Below are positions 1 through 6,692 of a stretch of 12,112 bases of DNA, in pieces. The position numbers were made by a program, and so were the translations under genes. The notes beneath the pieces are model-generated. The model was not told where the DNA came from and did no database searches. It saw nothing but the letters and a program-made list of their open reading frames with translations. The stretch is from a bacterium. Lineage in GTDB: Bacteria; Patescibacteriota; Minisyncoccia; Phycocordibacterales; UBA10002. The first letter of the stretch is position 1, and each line of letters starts with the position of its first letter. The DNA is taken from NCBI GenBank assembly GCA_030649775.1, contig JAUSFR010000029.1, positions 1 to 12,112 on the forward strand, written 5' to 3'.

Positions 1-1
1 T

Positions 2-1483
2 AATTTCCATCTCACGAAAAAGTTTTTCGTGGAGGAGGTTGCCGGTATTGGGGAAGGATACGGAAAGAACAAGAAGCTTTCGGGGAAAAAAGTAATGGTG
101 GAGTATACCGACCCGAATCCGTTTAAGGCGATGCATATCGGGCATTTGATGAGCAATGCGGTGGGGGAATCCATTGCGCGACTTGTGGAGTTTGAAGGAG
201 CCAAAGTAGTGCGTGCTTGTTGGCAGGGAGATGTAGGACTGCATGTTGCGAAGGCGATATGGGGAATGAAGAAAAAACTCGAAGTTCTAAGCTCTAAGCT
301 CGAAGGAGTAGATGTAAAGGGGTGGGGAGAAGCGTATGCATTCGGTTCTGAAAAGTATGAATCGGATGAAAACGCCAAGAAAGAAATCAATGCACTCAAC
401 AAGGTTATTTTTGAAAAGTCTGATAGCGGGGTGAATACACTCTATGACGCGGGAAGGAAGGTTAGCATGGAGCATTTTGAGGAGATTTACAAAGTGCTTG
501 ATACGAAATTTAATCACTACTTTTTTGAGGGAACGGAGGGTCGTGAGGGAGTACCGATAGTGGCGGAGGGGTTAAAGAAAGGTGTCTTTGAGAAAAGTGA
601 CCTGCCTGCGTCCGCAGGACAGGCAGGCGGAGCGATTGTCTACAAGGGGGAGAAGAAAGGATTGCACACTCGTGTGTTCATAAACTCACAAGGACTTCCG
701 ACTTATGAGGCAAAGGAGCTTGGACTTAACCAAGCGAAGCTCCGAGTAGAACCCGACCTTGATACTTCCATTATCATTACCGCGAACGAGCAGAGCGACT
801 ATTTTAAGGTCGTGCTTTCAGCAATGAGCGAAGTGCTTCCGGAAGTTGCAAAACGAACTAAACATATCGCGCACGGAATGCTTAGGTTTGCGAGTGGAAA
901 GATGTCGTCCCGAACGGGAAACGTAGTTACGGGAGAGTCCCTCATTGAACAGGTGGAAGAACTCGTGCAGGAAAAAATCAAAGACCGAGACATGAGTGAG
1001 GGAGAGAAAAAAGAACTTGCGGAAGTTGTGGCGATTGGGGCGATTAAGTATTCCGTTCTTAGGCAGGCGATTGGGGGCGATATTATTTTTGACTTTGAGA
1101 AATCTATTTCGTTTGAAGGAGATTCGGGGCCGTATCTGCAGTATTCATACGTTCGTGCGAAGTCGGTGCTGGGGAAGGCCACGGCGGAAAAAGTGCAGGC
1201 GGATGCAACAATTCCAAGCGAATGGAACACGACGACGCTTGAGAAACTACTGGTGCGTTTCCCCGAGGTGGTGGAGCGAGCCGGAACGGAGTACGAGCCA
1301 CACTTTGTAACGACCTACCTTACGGAGCTCGCCGGTGTGTTTAACAGTTGGTATGCAGGGGGGAAAATTGTTGATGCGAATGACCCCACCTCACCCTACA
1401 AACTGGCGCTGACCAAGGCATTTACCGAAGTGATGAAAAACGGCCTGTGGCTTCTCGGCATCAAGGTGCCGGAAAAGATGTAA
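2..1483 (+). CDS. argS: Arginyl-tRNA synthetase, 5'-truncated
   Basis: Class I synthetase that charges tRNA(Arg) with arginine in the cytoplasm. The frame is open to the window edge (codons from base 2), so the true start and most of the N-terminal additional domain lie outside; GTG at 29 is an internal Val, not a start. Visible: the HIGH signature in KAMHIGHL (137-151), LPTYEAKELGL in the catalytic core, an intact KMSSR loop (about 899-913), then the helical DALR-type anticodon-binding domain beginning near GDSGPYLQYSYVRAK and ending in a VPEKM tail. Two short stretches look foreign: a palindrome-encoded LPASAGQAG at 602-628, placed where I expect an unbroken SDGAIV-like motif, and a heptanucleotide repeat at 277-304 encoding LEVLSSKLE. 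Both preserve the frame. The next gene starts 52 bases on. Identification is firm; the inserts are inferred from remembered family sequences. Confidence 0.95.
   Translation, partial: NFHLTKKFFVEEVAGIGEGYGKNKKLSGKKVMVEYTDPNPFKAMHIGHLMSNAVGESIARLVEFEGAKVVRACWQGDVGLHVAKAIWGMKKKLEVLSSKLEGVDVKGWGEAYAFGSEKYESDENAKKEINALNKVIFEKSDSGVNTLYDAGRKVSMEHFEEIYKVLDTKFNHYFFEGTEGREGVPIVAEGLKKGVFEKSDLPASAGQAGGAIVYKGEKKGLHTRVFINSQGLPTYEAKELGLNQAKLRVEPDLDTSIIITANEQSDYFKVVLSAMSEVLPEVAKRTKHIAHGMLRFASGKMSSRTGNVVTGESLIEQVEELVQEKIKDRDMSEGEKKELAEVVAIGAIKYSVLRQAIGGDIIFDFEKSISFEGDSGPYLQYSYVRAKSVLGKATAEKVQADATIPSEWNTTTLEKLLVRFPEVVERAGTEYEPHFVTTYLTELAGVFNSWYAGGKIVDANDPTSPYKLALTKAFTEVMKNGLWLLGIKVPEKM
277..304 (+). repeat. 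Heptanucleotide (GYTCKAA) repeat inside argS
   Basis: Four 7-nt units run head to tail: ACTCGAA, GTTCTAA, GCTCTAA and GCTCGAA (starts 277, 284, 291, 298). They are translated in frame as part of LEVLSSKLEG. The same repeat, in the same reading phase, occurs in ileS at 4658-4685. Units in which the last three bases form an in-frame codon read GAA; the others read TAA. Confidence 0.8.
601..627 (+). repeat. REP-like palindrome inside argS coding sequence
   Basis: Perfect inverted repeat with arms CCTGCCTG (601-608) and CAGGCAGG (620-627). An alternative nested fold uses CCTGCG (605-610) with CGCAGG (613-618) and an outer CCTG/CAGG. It is 27 nt, a multiple of three, and is translated as LPASAGQAG within ArgRS without breaking the frame. 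It resembles a mobile intergenic palindrome that landed in a gene, as known for Rickettsia palindromic elements; that comparison is inference. Confidence 0.75.
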
Positions 1484-1535
1484 CAGGTGCTTGCGGTGCG
1501 TACTCTCGAGGACTACACTTAGAGGTGGAGGTGCT

Positions 1536-1817
1536 ATGACTAAAATTGATTATGACTCTGTAAACTTCGAGCTCACCGAAGAAACAGTTTTGTGGTTCAA
1601 GCAGTCAGCGGGACCACATTGGTTTGGAGAGGTTGACCCCTTTTTGAAAGCTGTGCGTCGTACCTTTAATGGAGACGTTCATCGTGTAGAAGTACACCGC
1701 ATTCCTGAATCGGAAGTGCTCCATGTCAAAATGCATCAGGAAACAGGAGACGTGCGGAGAGAAAAGTGGAGGTTCGTCTTTGATTACCGAGGTAACAACT
1801 ACTTCCCAGTTCTGTGA
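1536..1817 (+). CDS. Hypothetical protein, 93 residues
   Basis: I do not recognise this family. The start is ATG 1536, chosen because a good Shine-Dalgarno stretch (AGGTGGAGGT, 1523-1532) sits just upstream; the longer TTG-initiated frame from 1491 lacks that support. The product is small, soluble and mixed in charge, with no signal peptide, membrane segment or Cys pairs. It is rich in aromatic and charged residues (VLWFKQS, PHWFGE, KWRFVFDYRGNNYF), which suggests a small alpha+beta fold. It lies 52 bases after argS and its stop (TGA 1815-1817) comes just before the hairpin terminator at 1832, so it is probably the last gene of the argS transcript. Function is unknown. Confidence 0.7.
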   Translation: MTKIDYDSVNFELTEETVLWFKQSAGPHWFGEVDPFLKAVRRTFNGDVHRVEVHRIPESEVLHVKMHQETGDVRREKWRFVFDYRGNNYFPVL

Positions 1818-1831
1818 AGAAGCGGGCAAAA

Positions 1832-1870
1832 GTGCTAGAATCCAGTTTACTGGAAGCTAGCACGTTTTTT
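1832..1870 (+). terminator. Intrinsic terminator directly before ileS
   Basis: GTGCTAG (1832-1838) pairs with CTAGCAC (1857-1863), and inside it TCCAGT (1841-1846) pairs with ACTGGA (1849-1854), with AA/AG mismatches between the two helices. The stem is followed by G and six T (1865-1870), and ATG 1871 comes next. It probably ends the argS/hypothetical transcript. Confidence 0.75.
1833..1841 (+). promoter_or_regulatory. Extended -10 promoter for ileS, inside the terminator stem
   Basis: TGCTAGAAT matches the extended -10 pattern TGnTAnAAT and lies in the left arm of the terminator hairpin. I see no good -35. Start of transcription would fall near A1849, giving a leader of about 22 nt that lacks the left arm and so could not rebuild the terminator. 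This is a sequence match only. Confidence 0.45.
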
Positions 1871-4800
1871 ATGGCAGAAGAGATACCCAATCAAAAATCA
1901 CCGAATGCCCTGCGTGAGGAGCAGATTCTCGCGTTTTGGCAGAAGGACAACACCTTCAAAAAGACTCTCGCCAAGAAATCGCCGAGAGGTGAGTTCGTAT
2001 TTTACGATGGTCCTCCGTTCGCGACAGGACTTCCGCACTACGGACATATTCTCGCGGGCACCATTAAGGATGTCATTCCGCGTTTTAAAACGATGCAGGG
2101 GTACCATGTCCCGCGAAGGTGGGGGTGGGACTGTCACGGACTTCCCGTAGAAAACGAAGTTGAGAAAGAGCTCGGCTTCAAATCAAAAAAAGATATTGAG
2201 AATTACGGCATAGAAAAGTTCAATGCGCGCTCAAAGGAAATCGTGATGCGCTACGCGGATGACTGGCGGCGTATTATTCCGCGCATGGGGAGGTGGGTGG
2301 ATATGGACAACGACTACCGTACGATGGACGCCTCGTACACTGAAACCGTGTGGTGGATTTTCAAAACCTTGCACGAAAAGGGACTGGTGTATCAGGGCTT
2401 CAAGTCTATGCACCTCTGTCCTCGGTGCGAGACAACCCTCTCAAACTTTGAGGTCACACAAGGCTACAAAGAACTGACCGACACGTCTGCGTACGTGAAG
2501 TTTAAACTGCTCTCGCAGGCGAATACCTACTTTGTCGCATGGACGACGACGCCGTGGACACTTCCCGGCAACGCCGCGCTTGCGGTGCATCCCGAGCGTG
2601 ACTACGCCTACGTGGAAATTACCGCCTCAAACGCGAAAGAAATGTTGGTGGGTGACACGTTTATTGTCGGCGCCAGTGAAAACATTCTCCGCAAGGTATT
2701 CGCTTCGCCCGACGGAAAGGGGGCGTTCACGTTTGACCCCTCTGCTCGTGTCGGCACCTTTACCTGGAAAGGGGAGGAGGTCGCTTTTTCCGCTAAGAAA
2801 GGGCTCAAGGGTAAAGAGCTCACGGGTCAGTCGTACGAGCCGGTGTTTGACTACTATCTGAAGTTCGCGAACCTCACCAACAAAGACCGTGGATGGCGCG
2901 TGTACGGCGGTGAGTTCGTCACCGAAGAAGACGGTACCGGTATCGTACATATCGCTCCTGCCTTTGGCGACGACGACTATGAGCTTCTGGTCAAGGAAAA
3001 GATACCGTTCATTCAACATGTCGGGACCGACGGGGCGATACGCCCAGAAGTAACGGAGTTTGCGGGCATCCAGGCGAAGCCAAAAGGCAATCCCAAAGAA
3101 ACCGACGAGAAGGTGGTGGCGTCCCTTGAAGCGAAAGGAAGACTCTTGAAGCGCGAAGCCTATACGCACGACTATCCGCACTGCTGGCGCTGTGATACGC
3201 CACTCCTCAATTACGCCGCCCCCTCTTGGTTTGTGAAAGTGACCGAAATGCGCGACAAGCTCGTGGAGGAGAACAAAAAAATCGCATGGGTACCGAAAGA
3301 AGTGGGGCAGTACCGCTTCGGAAATTGGCTCGCGGACGCGAAGGACTGGGCGATTTCCCGTTCCCGTTTTTGGGGTGCGCCGATTCCGGTCTGGGGGTGC
3401 GAGCGGTGCAAGACCTACAGCGTCATCGGCAGTGTGGATGAGCTCCGTAAACGAGGTGCCGAAAAGGTGACCAAAATTATTTTGCTTCGTCACGGCGAGA
3501 GCGAGAAAAACGTGAAGCATATTCTGGACGATACGCCGGGTGTATTTCCGCTGACGCACGAGGGAAAGAAAAAGGCAAAAGAAGCGGCAGAGTTTATCAA
3601 AGCACAGGGTCATGTTGATGCCATTTACACCTCTCCCATTCGGCGTACACAAGAAACGGCAGGTATTGTGGGAAAGGTGCTCGGCAAGGAGGTCGTGGTG
3701 GATGAGCGATTTCGCGAGGTGGACAGTGGAACGTGGGACGGGAAGAAGGACGGAGATGCCGACCTTGAACGCGAACGTGGGGCCTATCGTAATCTTCCCT
3801 CCGACATCTACTATCGCACAAAACGGGGCGCGACTGGCGAGAGCTGGGAAGAGGTGGAGAAACGTGTGGCGGAAGGTTTGTCGGATATTCTTCGGAAACA
3901 CACAGGAGAGACAGTGGTTATCGTTTCGCACGAAGGACCGCTCGTATATCTCCTCAAGGCTATCGGCAATCTTACGATGCTTGAAAGTGATTTGTATTTC
4001 AGAAAGGAACGCTTTGAAGAGTATGCTCGGCCGATAACGGTGTACGTGGACGCAGAAACAAAACAGGAGTTCAATATGCACCGCCCGTTTATTGATAACA
4101 TCGCACTTACCTGCGAGGTGTGTTTAAAGACGACCGGCGCGGGGCGGGGAATGATGCACCGCGTGTCCGAAGTGTTTGACTGCTGGTTTGAGTCGGGCTC
4201 TATGCCCTATGGTCAGGCGCACTATCCGTTTGATAAGCAAAAGATTAACGCACACGAAGCACCCTTTGACCCAGTGGGGACAGGCTGGTTCAAAAAGCCG
4301 TCGGGCTTTCCGGCCGACTTTATCGCGGAAGGATTGGACCAAACGCGCGGATGGTTTTATTCAATGCTGGTGCTCGGTACCGGACTTTTCGGAAAAGCTC
4401 CATACAAGGCCGTCGCCGTGAATGGCATCATTCTTGCCGAGAACGGTGCCAAGATGTCCAAGCGTCTCAAGAACTATCCCGACCCACTTGAAGTGGTGGG
4501 GAAGTACGGAGCCGACAGCTTGCGTTACTACCTGCTCTCGTCTCCTGTGGTGCGCGGAGAAGACCTAAGGTTTAGTGAGCGTGGGGTTGATGAGGTAAAT
4601 AAAAAAGTGTTCGGAAGGCTAGATAATGTTTTACAGTTCTATTTGCTGTATGCGGAAGCTCTAAGTTCTAAGTTCGAAGCTCGAAGTAAGAACGTTCTGG
4701 ACAAATGGATTGTTGCACGACTAAATCAACTTATTGCCGAGGTCACAAACGCGCTTGAAAAATACGAGCTTGATAAGGCAACACGGCCAATAGGGGAGTT

Positions 4801-5578
4801 TGTGGACGACCTTTCTACGTGGTATTTGCGTCGTTCCCGCGAGCGCATTAAATCCGAAAATCTTGATGAGAAAGAGCAGGCGCTCGGTACCCTGCACTAT
4901 GTGCTCGCGGAGCTCGCCAAAGTGATGGCACCGTTTACGCCGTTTTTTGCGGAGTATCTGTATCAGTCACTCAATGCGAATGTACGAATAGAAGACTCGA
5001 ATGACGCGAATAAAATAAAGAGTGTGCATATGGAGGACTGGCCGAGTGGGGGAAAAATAGACGAGGACATATTGGCCGGAATGAGTTTTGTGCGGTCCTT
5101 TGCTTCTATGGCGCTCATGCAAAGGGCGGAATACAAGATAAAAGTGCGCCAGCCATTACAAAAGTTATCTATTAAGCACAGTGGAAAAGAACCGGTTAAA
5201 CATTGGAATGAGCTGGCGGAGATTCTCAAGGATGAAATCAATGTAAAAGAGGTTATTTTTGACGACACGATAGGACAAGATGGTCCTCCTGTAGAACTGG
5301 ACACCACGATGACGCTTGAACTCAAAGAAGAGGGAATGTTTCGTGAACTCGCACGATTTGTGCAGGAGATGCGCAAAAAGAGTGGACTCAAGGCCGGTGA
5401 AGCGGTAACGCTTCTTGTGGGCGCACAAGGCCCCTCCAAACGCTTTATTGAACAGCACGAACAGGAACTTTCGCGCATTGCCTCGCTCAAAAATATTGCG
5501 ATACAGGACTCTCTAGAAGGCGGGGAACCCTTTCAAGCCGATGAATTATCGGTATCGGTTTCGCTTACCCACGAGTAA
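1871..5578 (+). CDS. ileS: Isoleucyl-tRNA synthetase with inserted histidine-phosphatase domain
   Basis: Charges tRNA(Ile) with isoleucine. Start ATG 1871 gives 1235 residues; GTG 1814 would translate through the terminator hairpin. Seen: HYGH (56-59, the HIGH motif), Cys pairs at 183/186 and 438/441, the CP1 editing region in between (WTTTPWTLPGN), a Cys pair at 510/513, KMSKR (861-865), then the anticodon-binding and C-terminal domains of the archaeal/eukaryal-like IleRS type. The usual length is about 1000-1070; the excess is a block at about 529-728 that reads as a complete histidine phosphatase (phosphoglycerate-mutase superfamily): LRHGES with nucleophile His541, SPIRR with Arg591, FREVDSGTWDG with Glu616, and VSHEG with His687. 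The IleRS sequence resumes at MHRPFID (736) and the second Cys pair 748/751. The insert thus interrupts what looks like a split zinc knuckle. A 7-nt repeat encodes ALSSKFEARSK at about 930-940. IleRS identity is firm; phosphatase activity and substrate are unknown. Confidence 0.96.
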   Translation: MAEEIPNQKSPNALREEQILAFWQKDNTFKKTLAKKSPRGEFVFYDGPPFATGLPHYGHILAGTIKDVIPRFKTMQGYHVPRRWGWDCHGLPVENEVEKELGFKSKKDIENYGIEKFNARSKEIVMRYADDWRRIIPRMGRWVDMDNDYRTMDASYTETVWWIFKTLHEKGLVYQGFKSMHLCPRCETTLSNFEVTQGYKELTDTSAYVKFKLLSQANTYFVAWTTTPWTLPGNAALAVHPERDYAYVEITASNAKEMLVGDTFIVGASENILRKVFASPDGKGAFTFDPSARVGTFTWKGEEVAFSAKKGLKGKELTGQSYEPVFDYYLKFANLTNKDRGWRVYGGEFVTEEDGTGIVHIAPAFGDDDYELLVKEKIPFIQHVGTDGAIRPEVTEFAGIQAKPKGNPKETDEKVVASLEAKGRLLKREAYTHDYPHCWRCDTPLLNYAAPSWFVKVTEMRDKLVEENKKIAWVPKEVGQYRFGNWLADAKDWAISRSRFWGAPIPVWGCERCKTYSVIGSVDELRKRGAEKVTKIILLRHGESEKNVKHILDDTPGVFPLTHEGKKKAKEAAEFIKAQGHVDAIYTSPIRRTQETAGIVGKVLGKEVVVDERFREVDSGTWDGKKDGDADLERERGAYRNLPSDIYYRTKRGATGESWEEVEKRVAEGLSDILRKHTGETVVIVSHEGPLVYLLKAIGNLTMLESDLYFRKERFEEYARPITVYVDAETKQEFNMHRPFIDNIALTCEVCLKTTGAGRGMMHRVSEVFDCWFESGSMPYGQAHYPFDKQKINAHEAPFDPVGTGWFKKPSGFPADFIAEGLDQTRGWFYSMLVLGTGLFGKAPYKAVAVNGIILAENGAKMSKRLKNYPDPLEVVGKYGADSLRYYLLSSPVVRGEDLRFSERGVDEVNKKVFGRLDNVLQFYLLYAEALSSKFEARSKNVLDKWIVARLNQLIAEVTNALEKYELDKATRPIGEFVDDLSTWYLRRSRERIKSENLDEKEQALGTLHYVLAELAKVMAPFTPFFAEYLYQSLNANVRIEDSNDANKIKSVHMEDWPSGGKIDEDILAGMSFVRSFASMALMQRAEYKIKVRQPLQKLSIKHSGKEPVKHWNELAEILKDEINVKEVIFDDTIGQDGPPVELDTTMTLELKEEGMFRELARFVQEMRKKSGLKAGEAVTLLVGAQGPSKRFIEQHEQELSRIASLKNIAIQDSLEGGEPFQADELSVSVSLTHE
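3455..4054 (+). other. Histidine phosphatase domain embedded in IleRS (approximate limits)
   Basis: About 200 codons in frame with ileS. Order of motifs: a beta strand KIILL followed by RHGESEKN (3488-3511), LTHEGKKKAKEAAEFI, YTSPIRRTQETAGIV (Arg591), ERFREVDSGTWDG (Glu616), GESWEEVEKRV, and VVIVSHEGPLVYLLKA (His687). These are the hallmarks of branch-1 histidine phosphatases (cofactor-dependent phosphoglycerate mutase, SixA, CobC and similar), and every residue expected for phospho-histidine chemistry is present. The domain follows the linker VIGSVDELRKRGAEKV and precedes VDAETKQEFNMHRPF, both typical IleRS flanks. The limits are estimates from where the IleRS-like sequence stops and resumes. 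Confidence 0.88.
4658..4685 (+). repeat. Heptanucleotide (GYTCKAA) repeat inside ileS
   Basis: Four units: GCTCTAA, GTTCTAA, GTTCGAA and GCTCGAA (starts 4658, 4665, 4672, 4679), translated as part of EALSSKFEARSK between the catalytic core and the anticodon-binding helices. Same motif and same reading phase as the repeat in argS at 277-304. Confidence 0.8.
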
Positions 5579-5627
5579 GTTGAGTGAAGGACAGGGATAT
5601 GATAGGGTGAATACGGAGACGATATTT

Positions 5628-5870
5628 ATGAACAAAAAAATTATCTTTGCTGTTGATGACAACGGAACTCCTTTTGCGATTCTTGCGGAAGATGAACCGT
5701 TTTCGGAGTTGCGCAACTCATGGAAAGCGCTTGGTCAGCGCGGTACACCGGTGCACATAATGGATGTTCCGCCAGATTTTCAGGTTGCTAACAATAGTCC
5801 CGTGCTGAACGCTCTCGCGCTTGCCTTCGCTTCGGGACGGCAGTATGAATCTGCCAAAACCTTCGCGTGA
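5628..5870 (+). CDS. Hypothetical protein, 80 residues
   Basis: I do not recognise the family. ATG 5628 is preferred over an earlier in-frame ATG at 5541, which would overlap ileS; GGAG at 5615-5618 lies 9 bases upstream, and a -10-like TATGAT (5598-5603) is present in the 49-base gap. The N-terminus, KKIIFAVDDNGTPFAILAED, reads as a beta hairpin of a small soluble domain; the rest is mixed helix and loop with VPPDF and an Ala/Leu-rich helix (VLNALALAFASG). No Cys, membrane segment or signal peptide. It is probably transcribed with ileS or from its own weak promoter, and is followed by one weak and one good hairpin. Function is unknown. Confidence 0.65.
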   Translation: MNKKIIFAVDDNGTPFAILAEDEPFSELRNSWKALGQRGTPVHIMDVPPDFQVANNSPVLNALALAFASGRQYESAKTFA

Positions 5871-5930
5871 AGTTTGTGTCGCAGTATCGGGTAGCGGTTC
5901 CCTAAGGCCCATTACCGCTTCACGAATTTT
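5866..5930 (+). terminator. Possible branched terminator overlapping the stop codon
   Basis: CGTGAAG (5866-5872, containing the TGA stop) pairs with CTTCACG (5918-5924), followed by AATTTT. A competing inner pairing of AGCGGT with ACCGCT shares two bases with it. The loop is long, so this is weaker than the hairpin at 5941. Confidence 0.3.
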
Positions 5931-5940
5931 GTGTATCTAG

Positions 5941-5970
5941 CCCATGGAGGTCTCTCCATGGGTATTTTTG
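5941..5970 (+). terminator. Intrinsic terminator
   Basis: Perfect 9-bp stem CCCATGGAG (5941-5949) / CTCCATGGG (5954-5962) with a 4-nt loop, then TATTTTTG. It closes the ileS/hypothetical unit and separates it from the hydrolase gene 16 bases on. Confidence 0.75.
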
Positions 5971-5977
5971 TGATAGT
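5969..5977 (+). promoter_or_regulatory. Extended -10 for the hydrolase gene
   Basis: TGTGATAGT fits TGn plus a 4-of-6 hexamer (GATAGT, 5972-5977). Only 8 bases separate it from ATG 5986, so the transcript would begin at or next to the start codon. No Shine-Dalgarno is possible in that space. Confidence 0.4.
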
Positions 5978-5985
5978 ATCTCTCC

Positions 5986-6555
5986 ATGCAGAAACGAGTC
6001 TTTTTAATACACGGGTGGGAAGGGAAACCAAACGGCAACTGGTTCCCATATCTTTCGCTTGAGCTCAAGGCGAACGGTTTTGAGGTTAATGCGCCACAAA
6101 TGCCTCACGCAGACCAGCCAAAAGTGTCGGAGTGGCTTGCGTTTCTCAAAGACTATGTGGGGAAGCCCGACAAAGATACTTACTTTGTGGGACACAGTCT
6201 CGGCTGTATCGCGATTGCAAGGTATTTGGAAACGCTTCCCGCCAAGACAAAAATAGGCGGTGCTGTTTTTGTAGCCGGATTTTCGGGACGCATCAATGTG
6301 CCCGAAATTGCGGAGTTTTACTCTCTGCCGTTCAATCCCGAGAAGGCAAAACAGCACAGCGACAATTTTGTCATGATTTTCTCCGATACCGACCCGTATG
6401 TGCCGATGGAGAAGTCCTTGGAGATGGCGAAGCAGTTTGGCGCGAAAACCATTCTTGAACGAGGGAAAGGACACTTTACCGCGCACGAAAATGTAGCTAC
6501 ATTACCCGTAGCACTTACTGAACTGCTCCGCATCTCCCATAATGACCTGTGTTGA
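5986..6555 (+). CDS. RBBP9/YdeN-like alpha/beta serine hydrolase
   Basis: A compact 189-residue alpha/beta hydrolase, probably cytoplasmic since there is no signal peptide. It opens with KRVFLIHGWEG (the oxyanion-loop HG) and has the nucleophile elbow VGHSLG with Ser71, an acid in FSDTDPYVP (Asp136 likely), and a catalytic His163 in GKGHF. The short length, the WFPYLSLEL segment after HGW and the DPYVP motif match the RBBP9/YdeN group rather than lipases with lids. Substrate is unknown; members are small-molecule or acyl esterases, or uncharacterised. It has no strong ribosome-binding site and an apparent -10 right before ATG, suggesting a leaderless message. The next gene, recO, follows after 137 bases filled by an inverted repeat. 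Confidence 0.88.
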   Translation: MQKRVFLIHGWEGKPNGNWFPYLSLELKANGFEVNAPQMPHADQPKVSEWLAFLKDYVGKPDKDTYFVGHSLGCIAIARYLETLPAKTKIGGAVFVAGFSGRINVPEIAEFYSLPFNPEKAKQHSDNFVMIFSDTDPYVPMEKSLEMAKQFGAKTILERGKGHFTAHENVATLPVALTELLRISHNDLC

Positions 6556-6573
6556 TTCGCGCGCGGAAATCCC

Positions 6574-6687
6574 AATAACCAAGATACAATAACCAAACAA
6601 ATTTCAAGACTTCAATACCCAAGGGAGATTTTTGATTATTTAGTTTTGTTTATTGTTTGGAGCTTGTTTCTTGGTGTTTGATTATTA
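6574..6687 (+). repeat. Inverted pair of heptanucleotide-period arrays upstream of recO
   Basis: The left arm reads AATAACC, AAGATAC, AATAACC, AAACAAA (6574-6601), with 7-nt period and CC-ended units. The right arm (about 6647-6687) is a T/G-rich array of the same period that is roughly the reverse complement of the left. The pairing is imperfect. It fills the hydrolase-recO gap and ends 5 bases before the recO ATG. Confidence 0.65.
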
Positions 6688-6692
6688 CCCCT

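Noticed and set aside
277..304. Short repeats as a CRISPR array
   Set aside because: Units are 7 nt with no spacers, and no cas gene is present.
1814..1870. GTG 1814 as ileS start
   Set aside because: It would translate the terminator stem and T-run. IleRS-like sequence begins after ATG 1871.
2627..4081. A 484-residue open frame on the minus strand inside ileS
   Set aside because: It is fully opposite a gene with intact synthetase and phosphatase motifs, shows no recognisable domain, and is best explained by codon bias of the sense strand.
6657..6692. Upstream start for recO at 6657
   Set aside because: It lies in the repeat array; RecO homology begins at ATG 6693.
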